Under the pieces are notes generated by a model that saw only the letters and a list, made by a program, of their open reading frames with translations, was not told the origin of the DNA and made no database searches. 64,000 bases of DNA from Bactericera cockerelli (taxonomy: Eukaryota > Arthropoda > Insecta > Hemiptera > Triozidae), in assembly GCA_024516035.1 (NCBI GenBank), contig CM044955.1, positions 41,874,574-41,938,573 of the forward strand, written 5' to 3'. Positions 44,001 to 56,000 of this stretch are shown here, piece after piece. Position 1 is the first letter of the stretch; the number at the start of each line of letters is the position of its first letter. Both the position numbers and the translations under genes were made by a program.

Positions 44001-47000
44001 TAAGGTGTTCATCGATGTCCGATGTTTCCTCCAGAATTTCCTCCGATTGATGATTGGCAGGTTGAGCTCCTCAAGTGGCTAGCGAGTCCGGCATTTGATC
44101 TACATGATTTTCCACACGTTGGGCAGTGGACGATTGTTCTGGATGCTGGGGATGTCGCTGTTGATCTTGGAGGAGGGGTTGTTGGCCAGTTTTGTAATTG
44201 ATTGATATTTGGTCTTATGTCTTCACTTCTTAACTTAATGGGTTTGAGCCTTGTTGATTGACTATCTTGGTGTTTGTGGCGTATATGACTTGTTAAACCA
44301 GCCTTGGAGCGGCACTCGGTTTCACATAATTTGCATTTAAGTGACTCATCTTCTCTATTTTGCTCCATTTCTTGATGATGTTTTTGAGACATATGGGATG
44401 TAACATATTGTCTTCCTGTCTTTCCTGAGCGTAGAAAGTTGCACAGTGGACATTTCCAATCGAAGTTTTCTTCTTCTACGTGTCTATTTGATCTTTTTTC
44501 TTTTGCCTCTTTGATGTTTTGTTGATGGATGTTGAGGTCAAAAAACCTCAACAAACCTCAATACATGTATTACATACATACTTATGTATAATGACAATGA
44601 CTGAACACAGGCATGTACATATTGTACATAACTGTAGAATACTATTCTGAATCGATTAATATAAAATGAGTGTTATGAATAACTAAACTATTAGGTATTA
44701 CTCTTAGATAATATAAGAGTGAAAATAATTATTAAAATTATAATGGGCAACGTATTGGTCTAGGGGCAAAATTTTAATATAGAGTTGAATCTAATACATG
44801 TATTACATACATATACATAGGTACAATGGTACATACATATACAGGGTGTTTCAGAAAAGTGTGCATTAATTTTAACCACGTATTTTATGTACCATTTTAG
44901 GGGGGTCAACTCTATAACAAAATTCGATTAACAACCAAAAAAGTATGGCCTATTTTCTTTCAGTTAACCCCCCTGTGGCCGTCCCTGAAAGTGCAATGAC
45001 CTCAATTCTCACATCAAAATAACGGCGTCATCTTGTATTGGGAGTCAATTTTTTTCCGCGTTTCAATAACTCTAACAGGTAAGGCGTAATTCAAAATCTA
45101 AGATTTTTTTAAAGAACCTTTGGAGATGTGTATCTCCCTTATGAAGCACTTTCGCCCATTTTGTTATAGAGTTGACCCCCCCTAAAATGGTACATAAAAT
45201 ACGTGGTTAAAATTAATGCACACTTTTCTGAAACACCCTGTATATAACGAGAACGAGCTGTTTAAACGGTAGCTCTCCGCAACGCGACGGTTGCTAACCG
45301 AAAATTACATAATAAAAAAAACACAATACTTCCGCTTTCTAATATTAGAAATTTATCGGAAGTAATAACTGACCTGGTTGAAGCGTCTCTGCAGGGAGCC
45401 CTCCATGATGTTGTTCCTGGTGGTGCCCACATAAATGTTGCCGTCGTTTCTACCGGGCCGCTGGGGATAGATGGTCCTCACTCCCCCGTTGATTTCTGCC
45501 AGCTAGAATGAGGTGAAACACCGCCATGAGCATCCACGTAACAGATTATTTAAAATTAATTTACGATAGTTTAAGCACTGGGAAAAATTCAATTGACTAC
45601 ATGTAAAACATATTATAGGCATAAATAATATTGACCAGTACATAAAAAACTTCAAATAAATTCCTTCTTTAATAAATTTTAATACTGTCCGAATAAGACC
45701 TATACGTCCCTTTACGCGAGCGTTTTTTTTATTATTATTAATTACCATTTATATAGGCAAAATGGTAAAATAATGTGAGAAAAAAAACACGTTTTTAGTG
45801 AGTTCTGAACCCAGACATTTACATTACCGGACTCAAGCTTCAACCACTGGACCGCCAATACATACTTGTACAGTGCTTGGTTGGGTGGAAGAGATTACCC
45901 TAGGCAATAATTTCGCCCCTTACAGTTAGGACATTCATAAGTGTTTATCTATTTTTTCTCTTTTTATTGTTAAATTTTTTCTCATTTTCGTCCATTTCTT
46001 TGTCAAGATATTATCTGTAGGTATTGTACAAAATATTTCTATATAAATAAATAACAATATTATTTCGACACACCTTAGCCTCTGCAATCTTCTTGTAGTT
46101 CTGGAGTGAGTCCCAGGCCACTATCTTCCTGTCCTTCTCTCCTCCTGACAGCAAAGTTCCCTCGGACAGCATGACGAGAGAGCTGATGCCTTTGGTGTGA
46201 GCCTGCGGGAGGAAAGCGCGATAGAACAGGATAAAGAGTCACTTTCACAGTGAGAAATGTGCTATGATTAAAAAAAAAAAAACATTTCATTTAACAAATC
46301 CTGTTCAAAAAACAGTATGTACCTGCAATGAAAATTATTTGAGAATGTCGATGCATTAATACCATGATGTAATGAATGCCCTAAAATATTAAACGGTTTC
46401 GATATAATATTTAGCCAGTCTCCACAATCAGTTGCATATTAGGAATCGTTCAGAGACTGAAATTTGGTTTTGGTAAGTATAAGAGAATACATTTTTTTTA
46501 AACTCAAGACTCAAGGTATTCGAGACAACGCTAGACTATTTAAAGATCCCCAGTCGGACTTTGAACGTTTAGGATGCCTCTAATGCCTGTGAGAGGAATA
46601 CGAGGTGTTGTGAAGACGGAGAAGGAATATTTCATAATACAGGGTGATCGAAACCACCCAGCCACTATCTTTTTCTCAAGAACGGTTTGAGTTAGGATCT
46701 TGAAACAAAAAATTGGTCCCCAATATGAAGTCTGAAGTTTTATGGGAAAATATTTTGAACCTCCGCCCACCGCCCTTAAGGGCGTTTTCAGGGGGACACA
46801 TGTCCGTTTCTCCCGAATTTTAAATAGAATGCATATTTTTTTATTTTACATTCAAAACATGCAAAGCAGGTTAGTAACATTTGTAAAAAGAAAAAAAAAT
46901 ATTCCTTGGTTCGAGTCCCGAAAAAACACGGTTTTTAGAAGAAAATAGACCCAGGTTGCGGATGTCATTACGGGCACCCGGTAAACGTTGTGAATAAACT

Positions 47001-50000
47001 AAAAACGTCATAAAATAGGTACAGTTCTCTACTTTAATTTAATGTACTTGTTTTTATTCTTTAAGGAAGTCATAGGTCCTTAAATTGGTCATAAACTTTT
47101 TTCAGGTTCAAAAGACCAAAAGTCCAGAAATTTAAATTTGACCCCCTATTTTTTTTTCTTGCACATAAAAGAAAAAAATAGTTAGCATACAATGCAAAAA
47201 AAATTAACCCTCTGCGATTTTTTCCCTTAAAATGGCAGACGAATAACATCTTAAATGCGTTCATTTCCGTGCGCGTGAGTCATGACACGAGTCCGTGCCT
47301 GAAGTTTGCAAGTAAGATGTAGGTAACTCACCTCTACAGATGTTCAAAAACACCACCCTCTCCTGCAATACATTTCCTGAGTCTGCCAGGATAGGTGGCA
47401 TGAACTCTCTCTAGCTGTCCTGGCAGACTCAGGAAATGTATTGCAGGAGAGGTATAAAACTTCAGACTTCATATTGGGGACCAATTTTTTGTTTCAAGAT
47501 CCTAACTCAAACCGTTCTCGAGAAAAAGATAGTGGCTGGGTGGTTTCGATCACCCTGTATAACAACAATGTCTAAAATATCCTCTGTCTGAATTAAGAAA
47601 TTAAAAGAAAGTTATCATATTTTTGTGTTAATCACTTTCATGATATCACAACTATTCAAACTCGCTTTACTAAATCTCTGCTGAAACCGGGTCTTGAACC
47701 ACCGACCTCCAGGTTACAAGTTACAAGTTCGCCGCCTTATTGATCAAGCTGGTGAGGTCGGTTTGAACTAAGGATAAGTAACGGATATGTAAAATATCGA
47801 TATTTGCAAATATTCTATTGGTATGGTACCTATATTAGGTATCGTACTACCTGCTCCAATTTAATGTACTTACCTCAAACTCAAGTCGCACAAAATAGGC
47901 CCCCTCACTATCCACGGAATAGACAGTAATAAAGCCATCGCTGTCAGCGGTCACCACATCCCCCTCTGTCTCAAACTGCAAACTGGTGATCTGCGTTCGA
48001 GACGGCTGAAAGAAGATTATGTAGATACAGGTACATTCTTATATTATTTATAGAGCAAAAATTAATGAGTTATTATTATTTGTAATCATAATCTGTTGGA
48101 GCTGTATTTCATGTTACTCATTGCTTTTACTATTAATGTTTTCACTGCTGGATCACTATCTCGTATTTAAAAAAATATATGAACCCAAAAAATAGTACCA
48201 ACGTATTTATGTCAAAACTAGCACTTGTTTCTTTTTTTTATTTTATGTTTTATTTTTTTTAGAAAATTGATGTACATAAATAAAAGAACTTGGAACTTTT
48301 TAGACATTTATGAGAATGGGCAATGAGAGACTGACCCTAATACCGACCTGGTTTTAAACAAGTCAGATAAGATTTATAAGGTTCTTTCTCTTTTCAAGAG
48401 TCGCGTACATTGGAGCAGCATGGAATCTTACATCCACATCATCCCTGTCAGTAGTAATAAATTTCCATTATTATTATTATTATTATACAACTCTTTATTA
48501 GATACAAAAGGACATTATGTACATACAAATAATAATTTTAATAGTGAAAAAATGAAAAAAACAATATATACAATAAAAATGAAAAAGAATAGAAAATATA
48601 TGAAAACATATGTCCTAACTAAAGGACGGGGTTATTGCCTATGGCAACCTCTTCCACCCAACAATCTCTTCCATCAGCAAATTCCGCCGCGGTCGCGATT
48701 GTTCCTTACCGGTTTGATGATGTCGGTCCGCTCAAAGAAGCCGTCTTTCCTCCTCGTCCAGAAGGTGAGATGCCCCTTGCCGTGGGTGATCATCAGGTTG
48801 TCGTCAGGGGGTGAAAGGCGGCGCCCGTGACCTCCTCCTGCAGTGTGGCCACTTGCCCAACAGGTGGCCCCACTGCCACTGCCACACCGACAGGATCTTC
48901 TCGTGCCCCCCGTCCACCGCCAGCACATAGCTTCCGCCGTTCTGAAAATTAGTAGCGTAAAATTATTGTAGACATTGTAGAAATATAAAGTATCATATTT
49001 CATACCTTGTGTTTACCTCTTTGAAACCCAACACCAAATTTGTTTTGTAGTACTAAGTGACCGGGCCTCGCCTGGGACAACATTTTATGCTACTTGGTAG
49101 TATAATATTAAAGCTTGGGCACTAAGGACTATAAAAATGTCCTCTTCAGGAATTGGGCGCGAAGGTTATCAAGATGTGATTTCACAATTACTCAAACTCA
49201 AAGTTATTAATATGTTTTTTTGCTGAAATGAGACTTGAACCACTGAGCTCCGGTTACGAGTCCGCCTTACTGATCGAGCAACTGAGGTCGCTTGAGTTTA
49301 GAAATATGATATTCCTGCAGAAATCAGTAGGTATACCCAGGAACATACATTACGATATTTACCTGGAATGTGTTGGAATTCTAGATTTTAACAAACGCCT
49401 GTAGGGCACTGGATGCATAGGTATTCAGTCTTCTTCTTTCACTTTGCCCTGATACCTACGCATTTGAAAAATTCACTTAAAAATTTATTTTCGTTCATCT
49501 CATTGAAATGTTCCTTGGCGAGGTAGGTAACAATATTCTTTGCTTACCAACTGAGAGAAAGCAACGGCAGAGACCCCGGAGTCGAGCTCCCCAATGCCCA
49601 GAACATACAGAGTGAGCAAACTGTCGGTAGACCAGATGCGAATGTGAGCCTGGGTTTTGCGGGTTCGACCCCCTCTCTGGCCAGAAACCACTAGTTCTCG
49701 TGACGGGTGGAGATCCAAGCTGAAATGAAACACAGAGAGGACTTTGTAGGCACTCTTTGATTTATTAAAATAGTACTCTCGTTCAAAAAAATAAATTTAT
49801 TAATATTTTGTTAATTACATCTTGTTTGTTTCTGGCACTCCTAATTCCACATTCTGCGGCTGGATGCCCTCTTTCACGCTAACCTTGTTAGGTTGGTGTC
49901 CAAGGTTATTTTATTATCTTTTGGACCAGCTGGCACTATCTTTCACGTCCCCCAACGGGACAACTTAAAAATCTGACACTTTTAACAAGTAATTTAGTAT

Positions 50001-53000
50001 ACATATTAGGTTATTATAATAATATTAAAAAAAAAAAAACTTTTAAAATAAGAAAATCAACAAACATCAAAAAAAAAAAAAAAAAAAAAAATACTTTTAT
50101 CTGATAACGAAATATAAAATTCCGAAAAATCGTCTACTACTATAGGTAATCGGAAGTTATGATCTCATTAAATCATAGGTATAAAGAACCACCTACTTAC
50201 CCAAAGAACGGAATAATTAACCTACTTTAAAAAGCTAGAAAAAAGCCTTATTAAGCTGCTACAAAATATTAAAATAAGTCTTCCTGCTAGAAGGCAAAAT
50301 AAATAACTCTTGCCGGAATTCCTCGGTAAACAAAGCATCTGTCATAGATTGACCGAATTTTTCCAGACAGAATACACGGCAAATAAATATCTTGCATGAA
50401 AATATTTTATGAAAATAAATGTAGGAACATTATTATTTACCCTATTTTTTTAAATTTTTGTATCAGGTCTTTTCCAGATTTAAATACCCCGCTTCACAAA
50501 TAGGGTATGGCAAAATGAAATTCCTCAAAACAAGAATATCTCGGTTTCAGTACAATTATTCCGAAGCCAGCACTACGGGGATTAGGAAATCCACCCTACC
50601 TCATTTTTCCCTCAAATTCTTCCCCTTTTCCCTTAGTTTTTCTCATTTAAATAGAAAATAATGTACTCGTATGAGGTCACACGGGATAATTAGCATAAAC
50701 CTTGCGGAAAAAACATATTGCTCTTATTTAACTTTTTCTTTTCAAGTTAGAAATTAAATTTTTATTCAAAGGAACTGTACAGGTCAGCAGGTTGGATTAA
50801 CATAATGAAGCGATGAAAGAAAATCTCATGTAAGTTAACATTACAGACATCCTTTTAATGTAGGTAGTATTAGAATGGGGTGTGTGAATTTATAAGTAGC
50901 AGGTACTTCCTACATGAATATAGACCGTAGAGATCGTGCATCAATGCAGAAAAGTAATAAAGTACAAGTATTTATTATAATAGCTCCTCTTGTGTTACCT
51001 ATTTACATAAATTGCTCTATTTGTTTAGGATGCGGATATTCTGCAAAGGAGGAAGAAGTGATAAGGGTAGGAGGAGGAAAAAGTGATAAGAGTAGGAGGA
51101 AAGATAATGATAAGAGATAGGAGAGTAAGAAGTGATAAGAGTCGGAGGAAAGAGAAGTGATAAGAGTAGGAGGAAGAGAAGTATAAGAGTAGGAGGAAAG
51201 AGAAGTGATAAGAATAGGAGGAGGAAGAGAATGATAAGAGTAGGAGGAAAGAAGTGATAGGAGTAGGAGGAGAGAGAAGTAGGAGGAAAGAAAAAACGAC
51301 TAAAATTACTGCATGATCCAATGTTTTCTATCTTTTTAAGATAGAGTGGTTCACAGCTTTCAATTTCGTAGCAGAAACAGGAGCTATGTAGAAGTTGTGG
51401 TAATGTGTAAGCTTGCCCATCCCATAGTTACCATAGTATAATAACTCGACTTATGGGAAGAATGATAATATCCATTTAGGTGATGAATAAAACGAGGCAC
51501 GGAAGGTATTCCTTACAAAAACCCGATGTAACCAAATTAGTAGAATACAGTTTTTTTTGTGGGCTTGGGGGTTCGATTCCGGGACTTTCCACATGGTTAG
51601 CGATGTGCTGAATCACTGAGCTAATCGTAAACAAATAAATATAAGAAAACAATAATTCTATTGCTCTACTGCTGAAAGAGTGGCGGGGTTATCCCACTCA
51701 TCCTTGCAACATTTTCAAATTTTCATTATTCTCTCTAGAATTCTGCTACTTTTCAAGTCTTCAGTAACATGAAAGTACCTACCTACGCAATGTCCTTTTA
51801 ACGTAATTCACAATTTGTGAATAATGTTTCTCGACCTTCTGAGAGCAGTAGGTCACTCTAACGGGAGAGGGACTCTGGTATTGTAATTAGGTCCGACACA
51901 GCACGAGTGTGACATTAATGGACGGGACACATGCAAAACTGCATAAGAAAAATGCACTACCTTGAAGACTGCATGGGAAAAATGCATATGCATGAGACCC
52001 GTGTCACAGCCTATGTATGTAAGCCACTTGTTCAGGCGGAATGACTTCCGTCACTTTGCACAGATTAGTTCCTGTGACGGTAGTAATGACAGCCGTACGT
52101 GGTCCAGTGGCGTAGTTACATATATTCAGATACATTACAGTGGTGCATGTGTGGTCTCCTGGTCATGCACTCGGCAGAATGGCACAGATTTGAATTTGGC
52201 AAGTTATGTGATGTTCCCTCAAAAAATAATTCGTATAGTATTAGTTATCACAGAAAATATTAACACCTTTTCTATGATTTTTTGAGAAGTACTTAGGTAG
52301 AAAGTAACAAGCGACAACGATGTAGACATGGACATGTAACCTACACTAAGGTATTGTGCTATAAAATATTATTCTACTAGTCTAGACTAGTCACCGGGCA
52401 AGTATTAGCGCGCTTGGCATTGCACGCATGGTGACCTTGTTCAATTCCAGGGCAGGAATTTTTCTGCTCATTTATTGGATGTTCGGTCTACTATACTCTA
52501 GGAAAAATAGTAGTTACTTGTATGGTAACGACAGGCGCATTACCAGATAAAAAGAAAATATGTAATGAATTCGAAGTACAGGAGGCTATTGTAATGCTCG
52601 CTTACCCACAAAAATGTGAAGAGCTTGTGCTTTACACAATAAAAATATACATATTATTCTACAAAATTTCAGAAGGAGAAAAGCAACTCACCACATAACT
52701 CCTCCGTGTGTCCAATGTAATGCCTCTGCTGCTCCTCGTCTCGGTCGTACAACACGACCACAGCCGCCACGTAGTACATCAACTCGCCGCTAGGGAGCAC
52801 CCAGAGGTTCTTCTTCGCGTCTATGCCTCTGTACCCGTGCACCCAGTCTAGCACGAGCCGCCTATCCGGGGGCGAATTGTCGGGCGGGGCGTGGTGCAGA
52901 GGGGGGTAGAATGTACGCCGCATGCCGCGGATGGTGAGACGCACCGGCTCCTCTTCAGGACTTCAAGCAGGGTGTAGTCTGAGGATGAGGAGATTTTTTT

Positions 53001-56000
53001 GTAGTAACGCATAAAATACAAAGGTATTTCCTAGCTAAAGCTTAGCTTTAGTTCGTAAACCCACTTCTAGGCGTATTTCCCAGAAAAAAACTAAGATAAG
53101 AACGTGGTAATGTCAATTCTCATTTGCTTATGTAACAAAAAATTAGATGAGATAAATATTTTAAAATCTTGTAAGAAACCGTGCTGTTTTAATTGTGATG
53201 GCCATGGGCCACTTTTTAAGCGTATGCTACATCGCCGTGCGCCGTAAGAGAATTATATTGTACGAGTAGATCCTTTTTTTATCTAACGGATATTTTATTA
53301 ATTGATATAGGTACTGTTTGTACCTATATAATATTAATTTAAAATTTAAAACACACCTACCTATCTAATTCAAAGAGATGTTGAAGTAAAAATTAACACA
53401 GCTACCAATGTTCATACCCTCCTTTAGATCGATTTTCACTCACCGCTGCCAGTGCGCACCATGTCAGGCTCAGCCGCATAGAGGGCGCGGGGGCGGCTCT
53501 TGGACCTCGCCCGTCGCTTGTTGATTGCCCGGCTATCAGGGGCGGACTCGACTAGCACGGGAGGGTTGCTAGCGAGGGCGCCCCGGGACCTAGACCTGCG
53601 AGGGGGGACCCCACACCTCCGCCACTGCTCAGATAGAAGGTGTCCACGTCTGAGAATTCGTTCCGGAGCTGAGAGAAACTGCGCACCTGATGGGGTAGCA
53701 AGAAGTTGTGGGCGAACATGATTTTTGTGAGGTGGGGCAAAAAAACATATAAAGGACGTAGTCACAATGATATTAAGTGTCCAAAATGTTATTACAAAAA
53801 ATACGCACTTCTATGGCACTTTTGCATATTATTATATTTTTTAATCAATACTTAAAAGGATTTTATTTTATGAAGGATTTTCGACTCAACTGTTTGAGTA
53901 AAATTCTCGAACTATTTTTTTGAGAAAAAATGTTAGTTTTTTTTTTTTTTCATTACTATTTAATTAAAATTTTATCTTTGCATAGGTTGTTATTCTAACC
54001 AGGTTGGCTACAGCTGAGAGGAGTGATAGTCTCCAGCCAACTTAAATCGAAAAGTTGGCTTGTCCTGATTCACGTATTTCTATGTGCGATCAACCACCGT
54101 AAGAAATTTGGCTTTTTCTTATAAGCCTTTCTTTGGGAAACTTCAAGTTACCCTGACATGTTGGGGTTCGCTTGTCTGTTCTCTGTTTATAGTCCTCTAA
54201 CGCTGGTCTTATTAAACATGTTGGATCAAGTTTTATTTACAAATGACATAGAATATTATACATACATAGAAATTGAAATTAATAAAACAAAACTTGATCA
54301 AGGGCGGTGCTGATGCCAACGGCATTCTCTCCCTATATTTGACTTTCCCCGGACAGGCCTGATGCATTTGTGAGCTCACCTCTTGACCAGCAACGGTGTA
54401 CATCCTCTTAGCTCCACTCATCTTCAGCACCTGACCCAAGTCCTCTAGAACCTCCTCGAAGGGTTGAGCTGTCTTCAGGTTGAGCAGGACCCGACACTGG
54501 ACTGTGTGGTCCAAATTGTTGATCACTCGGATCACTCGGTTAGAACTGCTGGACTTGCTTGCGGCGGCTCCTGGAAAGAAAATTTGTAATTTGTAGCATG
54601 TAAGTTTTGTACACATACAGTATTATGTATCTTTTAGTACAATAAAATTGAAATTGAAATGAAAGGGGAGCACTAGATTATGAAACATGCTGGCTTTTCT
54701 TTTTTTTTTCTTCTTCTTCTTTTCTGGCATTGGTAGGCAAGGCCATTCCATACAGCCAAAGGGTTCTAATGCTGGCTTTTAACAGACACTGCATTGAGAT
54801 ACAAAAAAAAAAAAAAAAAAAAAAAAAAAACGAACACAATACTTCCGATTTCTAAGTTTAGAAATTTATGGGAAGCAATATGCATACATACTCGGATTAT
54901 CCTGCAAGAATGGGACTAAAGAGCCCCATTTTATCCTCACAGTCTAAACAAAGTTTTTTTTTTTTTGGTGTTCGGTGTTTAGATTCTTGATTCACACACA
55001 TAGATAGTATCTAGTGTTAAAAGACGTCATTAATGTATTTTAAAAATCCATAGTTCCTCCTTTACAAATAAGGAAATAAAAAGACCGAAGAGATAAGTAG
55101 GTTTCCTATGTTGTTGTATCTTGTTAAGCTTCTTTCTGGGTGAGTTTAATATTTCATAGTTTCATACCATCAGATACGAGTAAATTGGGCGAGTAGATAA
55201 CAGATGGGCTAACAATAGACCCAAAACCTTAGAAAAAATCATCACTTGGGCTAATGAAAGAATCCTCACGTGGGCGAAGAATGGAAAAAGGTCTTCCTTT
55301 GTTTTCGGATGAAAAAATTGGATGATCTTTTTGCATATCATACAGAAACCTAGATCTTGAAGGCTTTGTTACTGATGGACAGAATTTCCTTCCTAAATAT
55401 TTTAGTAACCCATCTGATAAGGTTCAACATGGCTTCAGTCTATGACGATGACGTCTTGAATGACTTTCACTTTGGTGATTTGGCCATTATTGTTTCACTG
55501 CTTCTCTCGATTCAATGATCTGTAGTGAGAAGAACTAAATACTCCGCCGCATCTTCATCTGCGATGGTGGTGTAATGGTCAGCATAGTTGCCTTCCAAGC
55601 AGTTGATCCGGGTTCGATTCCCGGCCATCGCACATTTTTTTCTCTCTAGCGATTTTTTTATTTTCTCTTGTAAATATTAATGTGCAAAGTACCTTCATTA
55701 TATATTACATACTATGTTTGACTATAGTATTATTTTCTCATAACACTTGGACAAAAGGACCCAAAATATTATATTATCTTTTATATGTAGGTACAGGTTC
55801 AAGTTAACGCTTACATTTCCCCACTAAAAATAATACGCAATACCACAGACTTAAGACCACAGAGGTACAACAAATGTCTAATAATTTCGCCCTAAGCTCT
55901 CAATATATTTTTAATCTATTGACCCATCGCACCTAAATAGGAAATATGTGTCTCTTCTCGCTCATCAGAGGGGAGGCATACTACGGCATGGGCAAGCTAC

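Noticed and set aside
48674..49003. Separate small protein around DCX-EMAP exon 7
   Set aside because: It is an off-frame reading of exon 7 caused by the two missing bases; the true frame gives WD40 sequence.
53500..53721. Plus-strand 73-codon frame in a GC-rich block
   Set aside because: Shadow of DCX-EMAP exon 4 on the opposite strand, open only because of local GC content.
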